64,000 bases of DNA from Corythucha ciliata (lineage: Eukaryota; Arthropoda; Insecta; Hemiptera; Tingidae). The notes beneath the pieces are model-generated. The model worked only from the letters and a program-made list of their open reading frames with translations, had not been told where the DNA came from and made no database searches. Positions 45,557-56,258 of the stretch are shown piece after piece (the first letter of the stretch is position 1; each line of letters opens with the position of its first letter). The stretch spans positions 46,810,164-46,874,163 of the forward strand of contig CM075941.1 of the NCBI GenBank assembly GCA_038030265.1, in the 5' to 3' direction. Both the position numbers and the translations under genes were made by a program.

Positions 45557-48048
45557 CACTTTGTAGTTCTCTGCTGAGGTTTGCAGTACTTCCAGCGTCG
45601 TCGAATTCTTCAGGAATTTTTTGTAGTCCGTCAGAAATTTTTGGTCTCTTCGAGAAGTGGTGAACTCTACGAGTCTACGTTGGTGATAGTTTTCGAAAAT
45701 GGTGGTGATAAACTCAAGCAAAGCGCAGGAATTAAAAGCCTTGCACCTTTGAAGTACAACGTCTTTAAATATTCGTATCGACGCCTCCGAAAAGTTGTTA
45801 GTATTATGACCGTAGGTCAATAAATTACTCCGATACGCAAGACACCACTCCTGTCTTCGAACCCATAGGTTTTCAAAATACTTCTTTGCATTTGATAAAG
45901 GTCGGATGAACATAATTAAGTCATTGAAACACTTTTCCGCAGCTCCTATAGAACCAGCGTACAGAACTCTTTGGAACAGCCTCATAATAGCGATCCTCTG
46001 ACTGCTCTCAATTTGATGTGAACTGCTCCACAGCCATCTCCATACTGCTTGACACACGTGAAAAGTGCACAGCAAGAGACGTGCAGATGGAAAAATGGCC
46101 TGCAGAGCTCGCCTCTCCGCTAAACTATCATCCGTCATAACGATTGAAGGACTCCATTTTTTGTTTGTGTCTCTTTCGATAGCTTCCTTTAAAGCGATAA
46201 ACGAGGAAGTATAATTTTGTTCAGACAGCGACGTGTGAAGTATACAACCAAGAGGCAAGGCTCCTACTTTACTTCCGACAAAAACAAACGTGACGCATGT
46301 ATTTGCTTGGTCGCAAGATCCGCTGGAATCTACGAAAACCATGTCGTTTGATTCACGATGTTCAAACACTCTAGACATCAACGGAGTTACAATGGAAACA
46401 GTGAAGTTGTCTTCGTCGACGTGTAGTTTAAAACCACTTGCCTCTAGTATTGACTTCTTGGCCTTAAGAGTTTCCAAACTCGAGGTTAAATCTCTGTCAC
46501 CGTAATTCGACCGTCTCCATGTAGAATATAGGAATTGAACTTGACGAGGTGTCGGATTGTCATGGGCGTTCGCCAGCTTTTTTAGAACGGCAGATTCATC
46601 ATCACAACAATCCGCAAGTTGCATTTCGTGAAAAGATTTTGCAGCTGATGCGGTCATTCCTGCACCGAAATATTCCCAAAACTTTAGCTTGATCTTTTCA
46701 CTAAAGCGAAGAAAACTGAAAGCTTCCGCATTTTCGATTTTGTGGTTGTGAGAGAACTTAATTTTAATGATACAATTAAGCCCCCTCCTTAATGGCTCAT
46801 GATTCCTCTTAGTTTCTTTGTTGATCATTTTGAACGTGAAGTTGATGGAGGCCGTACATTTTTTGTCTCTTATTCGGTTCTCATAAGTCCTGCTTTTCAC
46901 AGTTTTATTTTTAGATGAATGATGACACAAGAATGATTTTGAGAAGAGATTCCTTACAGTTTTCGAATTTCTCTTTGAAACGATCCAGTTCGTACTTGTC
47001 CATTCCGAGAAAATCTCGACAAAACTCGCACATTGATCGTCGTAAGTACCATCCTTATTTTTGAGAGTACAGTAAATCGTTGAAGAGAATGATTCACTAT
47101 CACCGTTTTCAAAATTTACTATTGTATTGTCCGAGCAACACTCGCGTAACATTAATTCAAATTCAGCCCGTCTCATGTTCTCTACACTGACGAAAAAACT
47201 AGAGCTTCAAAAGAGCACGGCCGCGAATGATAAAATTGTGAGTTGTTGGGGTCGAAATTGGGATGAATTAAAGGTCTAGGACTACAAGAGGGAAGAAAAA
47301 CTTAGTTCAGCAGTTTCGTGTTTCGTCTCCCCCCGTGTTGCCCTTTCGTGCGGGAGTGTTAGCCTTTTCTTACTTCCCTCAACTTTTTTGCTTCTCATTG
47401 AAAAAAAACAACATACGTACGCAATTTTGATCCGATGATGAGTGAATGAGGTTGTACTTGTACGTTATACTGACATAGAAAGGAGGAGCTAGCTGAGACA
47501 TTAGAATATTGTCGATGAATTGAATCGGTGAGAGTGAAAAGGATACGATTCCTGAAATGATGTATGAATACATGATTGTGTAGATGAAAGCCCTATCGAG
47601 TGAGCTGAAGACGGTTAAGATTCCAGCGTTACTGAGGGCGCGGAACGTCGTGGAAATTATTAGTGAGGACCGAAAACCGGCGAAAATTATGTTTTCAAAT
47701 TAATTCTTTCGATTACATTAAAATTATAGAAGAAAAAGAATTATTTATTATTGTATAAAACGCGAGTAACGAATTCTACCAAACTCTATTAGTACAGACT
47801 ACAGAGCCTAAAGTATTTTTCTCAGCTGAGAATTGAGTGGTCGTAGGTTCTTTGCCATAGTGAACAATACACAATGTTTTTTCCATGTTTAATACAGAGA
47901 AACACGAAAACAAACAGAGTGATCTGCGTCGTTCCGATCTCGAATGGGGTATACTACGTATAGGAGAGTTCTTTAATAAACAATTATAAAAATCCTTGAA
48001 ACGAAAGTGTAATTAAAGGGGGGGGGGGATGTGCTTTTCTTGAATCTA

Positions 48049-48196
48049 GAGGATGAAGTGGTGTAACGGCATAGGGATTGTATGAAGACTAGAAACCGGT
48101 GCTTGAAAGTGATGAACAAACCCTACGCGAGTAGAACACCGTTCTGAACGACTGAACGGGAACGGTGTTGTAAAGGTATAGGGATTGTTAATACGC
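48049..48196 (-). repeat. MULE right terminal inverted repeat
   Basis: Reverse-complement partner of 42783-42965. It contains the same internal duplication of the CATAGGGATTGT motif (48070 and 48178). It ends AATACGC followed by the duplicated 9-bp flank. Confidence 0.85.
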
Positions 48197-48808
48197 GAAC
48201 GGGCTACAGCCTTTCGAAATTGTTGTTCGAAAATGGTCAAAGGTCCTAAAATCGTCTGTTTTCGACTAAGTATTGCACTTTGGACTGTTTTCTATTTTTT
48301 GATTTTTTGGTATGAAAGAACGAAGACAAACAATTGAAGGAGGATTGAAAATATAGTGACGATAGATGCTTATAGTCTTTGATGGATAAGGGTCGGTAAT
48401 TGAAGATTAGTCGATGTGGACTGAGGGTTGATTATTGATTATGTGCGACGAAGATTTTTTGGATTTAGGGTTATGGACATTTTGGTGTTTGAGGAATTAA
48501 GACTGCGTGATTGATGATTCAGGGATTGTGTGGAGGACCATACGATACTTCCATGTTCCCGTTTTTGGCGTTCATCAATAATGCATACAAAAATAAAAAA
48601 AATTAAAAATAAACAAGAAAACTTCTATGGCAGTATCAATTTTTTCAGTGCTCCGACCCCTCCGATTTCATGCTAGTTAAAGGGCAACATTGGCGCGTTA
48701 GTCGAAAAATGCGAAATAAAACTCGAGCGCGGGTATGATTTTAGTCACTAATGAGCAATTTTTCTCATTTTCATGCGTGGATTAGCACTTTTTCTCAATA
48801 TTAACTGC
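48197..48808. other. Unassigned, ending in 30-bp repeat units
   Basis: It begins with the right MULE target duplication (48197-48205). No gene is seen. At about 48745-48808 two or three T-rich units of the 30-bp repeat (TTTTTCTCATTTTCATGCG, GGATTAGCACTTTTTCTC) appear and abut the gypsy fragment. Confidence 0.45.
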
Positions 48809-50313
48809 GAATATAGGCGACGCGTAGGCGATAAAGTCGACGAAATGCTGGAAAAGGGTGTAATAGGGCGTTCTCAATCTGAATATGCTTCACACTGTGT
48901 TATTGTACCCAAACCTGATGGAAGTTGGCGGCTTTGCCAGGACTACAGGGAAATCAATAAGCGTACAGAGCTCGATCCGTTCCCTTTCCCATTTAATGAC
49001 GAAATCATGTCTAATCTAGGCGGTTGTAGTTTCTTTTCAAAAATTGACTTGAAAGATGGATTTCATCAAATTCCACTAACCGAGCCTAGTAACCAATTCA
49101 CGGCATTTGTCCTTCCCTTCGGCCATTTTGAATTTAATTTTTTACCTTTCGGCTGGAAAAACTCCCCGTCTCAGTTCCAGCGTCAGCTTCAGGAGAATCT
49201 CCTGAAGGATCCGTTCATTTGGGTCTACATTGACGACATCGTGATCGGTGGCCGCACAAAAGAAGACGGAGAGCGTGCTCAAGAGACTTGAAACGGTTGG
49301 TCTGGTCATTAATTCTAAAAATAGTGTCTTTTGTCAACCGCAGGTGTCTTATCTTGGAAGAAAAATCGACGGCAAGACCAAGTCAACAAATGAAGAGTCG
49401 GTTGAAAAAATAAAAAGAATGGCGAGACCGACTGACCTTCATTCTTTAAGAGTTTTCACAGGACATTTCCGCTGTTTCATAAAAAAATACGCAGTCATAG
49501 TGAGACCTGTCGATAAGCTTAAAGCCAAAGGTCAAGTTTTCCAGTGGACTTCCGAAGCTGAAGATTCGTTCCAGGTCTTAAAACAAGCCATTTCCTCCAA
49601 TCCAGTTCTCCAGCTTCCTGACTGGGATTTGAAATTTGAAGTACGCTCAGATTCTTCCAACTACGGCTGTGGCGCCATTCTGTACCAGCGGGACCCAGTA
49701 AAACCGAAAAATCAGCAGCTTCGAGTCATTGCCTACTACTCCTACACATTTACGAAGGTGGAGTGCAATTACTGAGTAACTGATAAAGAAGGTTTAGCAG
49801 TGGTCTGCGCAAATAAATATTTCAGGACGTACTTGGAGGGCCGTCGTTTCATCGTTCACACGGACCACCAGGCTTTTGACCTTCATAATGAATTTGAAGG
49901 AGCCCAAAGGCCGTTGGCAAGTATTTGTAATGGGATACGACCTTATTATTAATCATCGTAGCGGGAAAGATCTAGAGGACGCAGATGCTATTTCACGGCT
50001 TTGTCTCGACGTGAACCCTTCGCAAGAAGTGATGAGAAGGAACGTCGCTGAAATTTTGCGCGCTTATCATGACGAGCCTGATTCTGGTGGTCATGACGGG
50101 TTTCTCCGCACTTACTTGAAATTGAGGATAAAGATTCTACTGGCCGAGAATGAAGAATGATCTTCTTCAGTACGTAAAAAGCTGTCCAGTCTGACAAATT
50201 GATAAATTCAAGTTTCGTCCAAAGCCTGATGTGATGATCATACCCCAAACGTCTAAATCTCCTTTTGAACACATTCATATAGATTTTGCTGAACTGCCGA
50301 AGAAACTAGGGCA
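48809..50313 (+). pseudogene. Ty3/gypsy pol fragment: RT, RNase H, start of integrase
   Basis: It starts inside the fingers of the reverse transcriptase (MLEKGVIGRSQSEYASHCVI) and runs through SKIDLKDGFHQIPL, FLPFGWKNSPSQFQRQL and the catalytic VYIDDIVIGG. A frameshift near 49250-49260 moves the reading to 49248-49775 (connection and RNase H: FEVRSDSSNYGCGAIL). A stop (TGA-type break) follows at 49773. The frame from 49876 continues with the RNase H end and the integrase HHCC region, and after another break with KSCPVC-like and HIDFAELPKK, near the first catalytic Asp of integrase. It ends at 50313, where BEL sequence begins. Gag, protease and both LTRs are missing. Dead. Confidence 0.88.
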
Positions 50314-50315
50314 AA

Positions 50316-50886
50316 ATGAAGGTAGACGAGAAAAGAAGCATTCTACTGAAAAGGGGTTGTTGTTTTAAGTGTTTAAAGCCGGGCCACCTCAGTGAAGACT
50401 GTAAAGTCCGAATAAACTGTAAATTGTGCGGAAAAGGCCACGCCACAAGTATGTGCTTGTCCGAAATGAACGAAAAAGCCCCACAGTCCCAAGGGGGTAA
50501 CGTAGTCCTGGCCAGTCATACGGTTGAATCCTCTAGAGTCATGCTCAAGACTGTGTGTTAAACTTGAGGGCCCCGAATCGACCCGTCTTGTGCGTGCCTT
50601 GTTTGACAGTGGTGCTCAACGAAGCTACCTCTCATTAGAAACCGCCGAACTAATGGCTTACCCCATCAGAAAATATGAATCTCTCTGTCACACCCTGTTT
50701 GGCGGAGCCAAGACGGAAATCAAAAAGTACCCCGTTTTTAAGGCCCAGCTTGAAAGCCTTTTCGGAGACTTCAGGTGTAATTTCGACGTCCTTGGACAAA
50801 AAACGATTTGTGGAGAAATACCACACTTAACTGGGTCTATCGTTAAAGAGTTGAAGAAAATTGGGGTTAAACTCACCGACCGATAG
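50316..50886 (+). pseudogene. BEL/Pao gag C-terminal zinc knuckles and aspartic protease
   Basis: The frame from 50316 carries two knuckles, CFKCLKPGHLSEDC and CKLCGKGHATSMC (BEL-type CCHC pair). A frameshift near 50550 leads to the frame 50524-50886 with the protease active site ALFDSGAQRSYL (DSG) of the BEL-type (DUF1758-like) protease. The end has a further one-base shift at about 50885. The N-terminal half of gag and the 5' LTR are missing. The left junction with the gypsy fragment is abrupt. Confidence 0.85.
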
Positions 50887-50888
50887 AA

Positions 50889-52803
50889 TTGTTGATCGGA
50901 GCCGACGTGATGGGGAAGTTACTTACGGGAAAGAGGATCGAACTATCGAATGGTCTAGTGACCATTGAAACTCGACTGGGTTGGACCCTGATGGGCCGTC
51001 CGACCAATGGACTTCCCAAGACGATACCTGATGATGATGTTGAAACACAAACAATGGCTAGTATGTTGTGCCTACACAACCCTTTGCCTAAACTTTGGGA
51101 ACTGGATGTCTTGGATCCTGTATCTCTCCAGACCAAGGAAGAGAAAATTTTGCAAGTGAAAAATCATTTCGATAACACCAAAGTTTTGGACGAAGAAGGG
51201 AGACATGTTGTCAGTTTACCATGGGTGGGGGGACGCCCCTCGAACAACTATGAACAGGCTTTGGGACGGACGAAGAAGGTTAACGAACGTCTCGTTCGTA
51301 ATAACTTGGTGAATAATTACCAGAAAGTGTTCGACGACTGGCAGAAGGATGGGATAATTGAATTATCGCCCGAACATAACCGAAACCAAACCGGTTACTT
51401 TCTTCCCCACCGTCCAGTTATCACGACCCGAATAAGACCGGTTTTTGACGCATCCGCAAAAACTGGAAATGGCAAATCACTAAATGACTGTTTAGCCATT
51501 GGAGAAAACCTTATTGAACACGTGCCTGATATTTTGCTCAGGTTTCGACAAAAAAGAATCGGTTTAATCGCCGATATTCGTCAAGCCTTCTTACAGATCA
51601 GACTTAGAGACGAAGACAAAGAATATTTAAAATTTCTTTGGTTTTTAGATGGTGAAATAGTCCACTACGTTCATAATCGAGTAGTATTTGGAGTTAATTC
51701 GAGTCCGTTCCTACTCGGTGCGGTTTTACGAGACAGTTCAGAGAAGGGAGGCTTCAAGAAAACGTAGAAACCCTCCAGATCATAACGTCGAACTTCTACG
51801 TAGACAACCTCGTAATGAGCGTTGAAAACATCGAGAGACTTGAAGAGGTGAGGGTGACGCCGATAAAAATCCTCGCCAGTCACAAATTCGACCTTCGTGG
51901 GTGGGAGTTCAGTGGAGAACAACAGACCGACCCTTCAAAGGTACTGGGCCTCAAGTGGGACAAGAAAAAGGATACTTTAAGCCTAAACATTGATTATACC
52001 ACTGATCTTCAAAGTCAAAAAATAACAAAACGTCTAATTTTGTCTTGGGCCCAAAGGGTGTTCGACCCGATTGGGTTTAGTTGTCCCGGTACACTAAAAC
52101 TCAAAATTCTTTTGCAACGCTTGTGGCAGTCGAAATTTCAGTGGGACGAGGAGGTCGATCAAGGAACAGCCAAGCAAGTTAAACGATGGATTCAAGAACT
52201 ACCATATTTACTGAAAATCGAGATCCCTTGTTGGGTTTTTGGTACGGAGGACGATTCTGTTTCACTTCATGTTTTCACGGACGCTAGTAACGAGGCCTAT
52301 TCCACGGTAATTTTTGCGAGGATGGAAGACGATCAAGGCGTGCAAGTGCAGCTGGTTTCTGCAAAATCTAGAATTGCACCGTTGAAAAACCTGACGATTC
52401 CCCGCCTCGAATTGATGGGTGCATTGATGGGCGCCAGACTATTTCACTCTCTCACCAGAGCCCTTCCTGGTGTAAACGTTTTGACGTTTCGTTCTGGTCA
52501 GACTCATCAAGTGTCGTCGCATGGATCCAGAGGGATGACCAGTGGGGGGTGTTCGTTAATAACAGAGTAGAAGAAATTCGGAAACTCACGCCTCGTGACA
52601 AATGGCACCACATACCTGGGGCTGCCAACCCAGCAGATCTCCCTTCACGAGGATGTTCAGCGAAAAAACTCTTGAAGTTAAGATGGTGAGAGGGTCCCTA
52701 CTGGTTAAAGGAGCCCGTAGAGAAATGGCCGCGCTCCCGTGACCAATTCGACGAAAAAGAGATTTCAGAAGAACGAAGAAAATGTACTGTCATCGCGTCT
52801 ATT
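50889..52803 (+). pseudogene. BEL/Pao reverse transcriptase and RNase H region
   Basis: The frame 50889-51767 starts just after the protease (LIGADVMGKLL) and includes the RT core: RIRPVFDASAKTGNGKSLND, LIADIRQAFLQIRLRDEDK and GVNSSPFLLGAVL. A frameshift near 51750 moves to the frame holding the catalytic FYVDNLVMS (YVDN in place of YxDD, usual for BEL) at about 51800. The frame from 51815 continues with the Pao connection domain (RVFDPIGFSCPGTLKLKILL) and RNase H ([33 protein letters not shown]). A further frameshift lies near 52490-52510, and a TGA stop at 52687-52689 where the family has tryptophan. At least three frameshifts and one stop make it non-functional. Confidence 0.88.
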
Positions 52804-54348
52804 GTGACTACCGAAAGAAACACTTGGATTAATAGTAAATTCTCTACTTTTCCTAAAATTGTTAGAATGGTCGCATGGGTAAATCGTTTCGTTCATAACT
52901 GTCTTAACCCATCTAACCGAAAGTTTTCAGAACTCGAGACGGAAGAAGTGATGACTACCGAGGAGAACATTTGGCGTTTTATCCAACAAGATTCATTCGA
53001 TGGTGTTGGAGACGAAAAGATTGTTCACCTAAACCCGTTTTTTGATGACCATGGCGTCATACGGTTGCGAACTCGCCTAGTTTACCGAACCGATGACTAC
53101 TCGTTCCGACACCCTATTTTGTTGCCAAAGAATCACGAAGTCATTACTATTTTTATCAGATGGCAGCATGAGAAAAACGCACACGTCGGCGTTCAAGGGT
53201 TGATGTCAATTCTTAGGAACGACTACTGGATCATCGGTGGAAGAAAAACAGTGAAATCAGTCGTTTCTCGTTGCGTAAAATGTCGAAGACACGCCGTGAA
53301 GCACATCGAAGTTTCGGAGGACGCGTTACCGGAAGAACGCGTCCCATTCGAGACAGTCGGCATCGACTTGTGTGGTCCGATTTTCTTGCGCGACGGCAAA
53401 AAGATTTGGACTTGCCTTTATACGTGCGCCGTTGTTCGAGCAATTCATCTCGAGGTCGTGGACTCTATATCGACTGAGGCCTTTCTGCTATGTTTTCGCA
53501 GATTTATGGCTAGAAGAGGAAGACCCACTACAATTTTCTGTGACAACGGGACGAATTTTGTTGGTGGCTTCAACCAATTAAAGGATCTGGATTGGATGAA
53601 AATTCAGCGATTCAGTTGTGTTCGACGCATTGTATGGAAGTTCAGTCCTCCTTCAGCCCCATGGTGGGGTGGCTTCTGGGAGCGGATGATGCGAACCCTG
53701 AAGGATCTTCTAAGAAAAACGTTGGGTCAAGCGCGCCTCAATCTTGACGAAATTTCAACCCTGATTTGCGAGTGCGAGACTATCATTAACAGCCGTCCGT
53801 TGACGTATATTTCAGAAGACCCAAATGATTTGCAGCCTTTGACTCCACTTCTCTTTTTAAGGGACTGCCCTTCGGTGGGAGCACCTGATCTAGATGCTGT
53901 TGAAGCGGCAGATCTACGACGTCGAATCCGTTACAGACATCAGTTGAGAGTGCATTTATGGAATCGATTTGTCAAAGAGTATCTTGGTTTGCTGAGACCA
54001 ACCCGCCACATAAAGAGGGAGAACCAAGTACGTCGCGGTGACCTCGTGTTGATCGGCGACGAGAGAGTGAAGAGATTTGAATGGCCTCTAGCTAGGGTTG
54101 TGGAAATCTATCCAGGCCCAGATCAACGTGTCAGGGTAGCTAGAGTACGGACGCAGACCGGTGAAATTCTTCGCACAGTGAAAAAACTGTATCCCATGGA
54201 AATAGAAAGCGAAGAAAATGATAACAACGGACCCGAAGAGAAAGAAGAACAAATTCCCACACTCCACGAAGACGATGATCCATCAAAGGCGACAAATATC
54301 TCCAGCAGAGGACGGAAAATTAAGACGATTAGGAGAATGGACTTATGA
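52804..54348 (+). pseudogene. BEL/Pao integrase with C-terminal domain
   Basis: A 514-codon open frame. The zinc-binding HHCC region includes WQHEKNAHVGVQGL and SRCVKCRRH. The catalytic core shows Asp in VGIDLCGPI, Asp in IFCDNGTNFVGG and Glu in WGGFWERMMRTLKDL. The C-terminal part (QVRRGDLVLIGDERVKRFEW, LARVVEIYPGPDQRVRVARV) is the small domain typical of BEL integrases. The domain itself is unbroken, but it is cut off from its polyprotein by upstream lesions. The acidic tail ends at 54348. Confidence 0.9.
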
Positions 54349-54395
54349 TTTTTTGAATCAACGCGATTTTATGAGTTAAACTGTCATTTAACTCA

Positions 54396-54600
54396 GGTGG
54401 GAGGAAATGTTGAAAATTATTTGTTTTTCGCGCGCGGGTGGCTTCACTTTACTATGAGCTCTCATATGTTTTGTTTTGTTTTTTTTTTTTTTCTCGCTGG
54501 CTTGTGAAGTTTTTTGATTACCTAAAAATGAAATGTCTTTTTTTCAATTTGTCCATAATTAAACGTTTTAAAAGAAAAGAACACCGATTTTTAACAATGA
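54396..54600 (+). repeat. BEL/Pao polypurine tract and truncated 3' LTR start
   Basis: GGTGGGAGGAAA (about 54397-54407) followed by TGTTGAAAATTATT (from 54408) has the form of a polypurine tract and the TGTTG start common to BEL LTRs. No 5' LTR exists in the window for comparison. An opposed gypsy fragment starts by about 54610, so the LTR end is undetermined. Confidence 0.5.
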
Positions 54601-54609
54601 GTATTCCAA

Positions 54610-54850
54610 ATTCACTGCCGCTAAAGCTTTGTTTAGAGTTCCTTTAACTTATCGAATATCGGTGGAGAATTCACTTATAAAAGCTAGTTGACGGATTAGT
54701 CTCGGGGACATCTTATCGCCGCGCTTAGTAAAAGCGTGAATTAACGGGCGATGATCTATAAGGATCGTGAAATTGCGTCCTTCGAGCATGTGTGAGAGAT
54801 AGCGAATGGTATCGTGAATGGCAAGAAGTTCGCGATCCTATGTTGAGTAA
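54610..54850 (-). pseudogene. Ty3/gypsy RNase H fragment
   Basis: Minus-strand reading from about 54848 gives DRELLAIHDTIRYLSHMLEG and LIDHRPLIHAFTKRGDKMSP, followed by FISEFSTDIR and VKGTLN, the RNase H and connection region of a gypsy element. It has two in-frame stops (one near 54839, one near 54640). It is a third gypsy lineage, distinct from 48809-50313 and 58809-63150. No other part of that element is present. Confidence 0.78.
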
Positions 54851-54851
54851 G

Positions 54852-54975
54852 TAAAGAACGACAAGATGTTGGGGGCAGGACCCACCAAACTATCACGAAA
54901 AATTGCACCCTAGGTGCGGTCCAGTCTCCGTTTCGACCTCAGAGCTTCAGCTACCTGAGCTACTCGGTCTTGGTC
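54852..54975 (-). mobile_element. tRNA-derived SINE-like copy A
   Basis: On the minus strand: AGTAGCTCAGGTAGCTGAAG (A-box-like), GAGGTCGAAACGGAG (B-box-like), ACCGCACC, then CAATTTTTCG and GGTCCTGCCCCC, ending CTTGTCGTTCTTTA. A second copy is at 55145-55280. It is a degenerate tRNA head with a short body. Confidence 0.55.
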
Positions 54976-55144
54976 TCATCAGCCCGGCAATCGAGCCGAT
55001 GGACCGCCCCTCACCGGAAACGGAGGTGCCACTGCACTACAATTCCCGACCCCGGGCGCTCTACCCGACCCGGCTCATCAAGACTTATGAGAACCGCGAG
55101 GGCGAAACGGGGACTGGAGATGTTGTGGCTAGGCGGTACGGCCG
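54976..55144. other. GC-rich linker between SINE-like copies
   Basis: About 170 bp, unusually GC-rich for the window (ACCCGACCCGGCTCATCAAG). Frames are open on both strands but show no domain. It may be part of the SINE-like unit or of a duplicated segment. Confidence 0.35.
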
Positions 55145-55280
55145 AGTTCAATAAAGAATGACAAGGATCTGGGGGGGGGGGGGCAGGACCCAGCAAACAG
55201 TCACGGAAAAATTGCACCGAAGGGTGCGGTCCAGTCTCTGTTTCGAACTCAGACCTTCAGCTACCTGAGCTACCTTGGGT
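55145..55280 (-). mobile_element. tRNA-derived SINE-like copy B
   Basis: Same order of motifs as copy A: GGTAGCTCAGGTAGCTGAAG, TCTGAGTTCGAAACAGAGAC (better B-box GAGTTCGAAAC), ACCGCACCCTTCGGTGCAAT, a C run, and CTTGTCATTCTTTATTGAAC. The hairpin GCACCCTTCGGTGC is conserved in both copies. Confidence 0.58.
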
Positions 55281-55289
55281 TTGGTTTCC

Positions 55290-55929
55290 AAGGCCTCAAT
55301 TTTCTGGCTTATAGTTAGCATCTCGACTCTCATTTAGCTGAATTCGCTGACCAGAGCCTGAAGCACACCTTCAACTGCTGAGGCATGTTGCAAGCACACT
55401 CTCTGAGTCTCCTCATGTGAAGGAGACCTGCGCATACGAGGACAGAACGTGTCCAAATAGCCTGTTTTGACTTCTGATGGGTGCTTTTTGATTGTTTTGG
55501 ATTTTACCCAGTCTGTTTTTAGCTGCTAATTGGCCTTGCTCCGCTTGCTTTTCCTGCCGCAAGGAGGCGAGTTTTTTCCTATATATTGGTACATGGTGGG
55601 GATTTCATACTTTTTTCTTGTATAGGCTTGCTTTGCAGTTTAGATTCCTGCTCTCCTGACTTCTCCGGTGAAGGAGCGTTTGCTTTCTTCCTCTTCCTGA
55701 TAGAGGCAGGTTGGAAGTGAATAATACCTGTGTCGTATGCAAGCCGTTCCTCATAGGTACTGTATTCCTTTAAGTCTTCATTTTCAATACGACGTGGCTT
55801 ATCGGCGTTATTTAAATTTATTTCATCAAAACTGGTCGATTCAATCTTTTCAGAATTGAATTTTCGATCTGCCTGATACATGTAATTCAATATTATAGAA
55901 CTCACAGATAGCGACATTGATGTTCTCAT
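55290..55929 (-). pseudogene. Possible LINE ORF1 (gag-like) remnant
   Basis: ATG at 55929 opens a 116-codon frame with a basic, Lys/Glu/Pro-rich region (HFQPASIRKRKKANAPSPEK). After a stop at 55579 another frame continues with LASLRQEKQAEQGQLAAKNR and LFGHVLSSYAQV, and further on MLTISQKIEALETK, a coiled-coil-like stretch. The order (basic region, SYAQV-like motif, heptads) fits ORF1 of Jockey-like LINEs, but there is no zinc knuckle. Family assignment is tentative. Confidence 0.4.
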
Positions 55930-56258
55930 CTTGAATTCTTTACGTTGCAGTAGTTGAGCGGTGTATTGACAGAGAGTTTTTTCTTTTCAATATTTTCCGC
56001 GAACGTTTCCACGGAGGAACGATCGGCGGCGCGTCATCTTTTCACCCACGACCGCACAATGTATGTCACCAGTCACTAACACCATGCCGTAATACTACGC
56101 AATATTTTTTATTGTTTCAATTTTTTCTCGAGAGCTTCGAACGATGTTGCCTGTTCGAAGGTTCGCGCAAGACTTGGAGAATATGATGTTCTAGCAGCCC
56201 AGCGACGGAAATCATTTTCCACGTGGTTTGGTCTAAATGTGTATAAAATTACCACCAA
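55930..56258. other. Unassigned, between two minus-strand LINE remnants
   Basis: No frame or repeat recognised. It could be the 5' UTR of the 55929 ORF. Confidence 0.35.

Larger units (their letters stand above)
44997..45568. mobile_element. tRNA-containing foldback insertion (copy 2), 12-bp target duplication
   Basis: A 560-bp insert plus one copy of its target, CACTTTGTAGTT (44985-44996 and 45557-45568). It contains two identical tRNA-like units in opposite orientation (45081-45153 minus, 45360-45432 plus), each followed by GCCATTTTTTCTCGAAACTC. The right half is itself a tidy element: inverted arms 45282-45353 and 45484-45556 (starting GTTAGATGGATATTAATGAA) around the plus-strand tRNA unit. 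The left half has only a truncated arm, and a unique linker (45155-45281) separates the halves. It interrupts the MULE transposase gene in frame, which dates it after the MULE. Confidence 0.82.
44042..47176 (-). pseudogene. MULE (Phantom-like) transposase with SWIM zinc finger, split by an insertion
   Basis: Minus strand, ATG at 47176. The first 540 codons run to 45557. They include a cysteine/histidine-poor N-terminal region, then the DDE core: first Asp in VFVDSSGSCDQA, second in VMTDDSLAERRALQAIFPSA, the LLCTFHVCQAVWRWL block, and a probable third acidic residue in TNNFSEASIRIFKD. The frame is then interrupted by the insertion 44997-45568, whose flanking duplication (CACTTTGTAGTT) encodes the same four residues on both sides. 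After it the same frame resumes with CDCPFGRIGRYCKH (C-x-C-x8-C-x-H), a SWIM zinc finger. A donor AAG|GTAAAGT at 44535/44534 and an acceptor TTGTAG|GTT at 44312/44311 would join in phase to an exon 44311-44042 ending in a Lys/Arg-rich tail. I see no other stop or frameshift. Without the insert the gene would be about 780 codons, a normal size. A domesticated gene is possible, but the TIRs argue for a transposon. Confidence 0.85.
42783..48196. mobile_element. Complete Mutator-like (MULE, Phantom-like) DNA transposon
   Basis: A 5,414-bp element. Long terminal inverted repeats begin GCGTATTAACAATCCCTATA (42783 inward, and 48196 inward on the other strand). They pair for about 180 bp at roughly 80 percent identity, and a 9-bp duplication flanks them. 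Inside, on the minus strand, is a two-exon transposase gene (47176-44042). The element also carries later passengers: a TTAA-type MITE (43504-43896) and the tRNA-containing insertion (44997-45568). A (GA)n tract lies at 43993-44011. TIRs, duplication length and transposase all agree on the MULE superfamily. The split gene means this copy is not autonomous as it stands. Confidence 0.88.
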
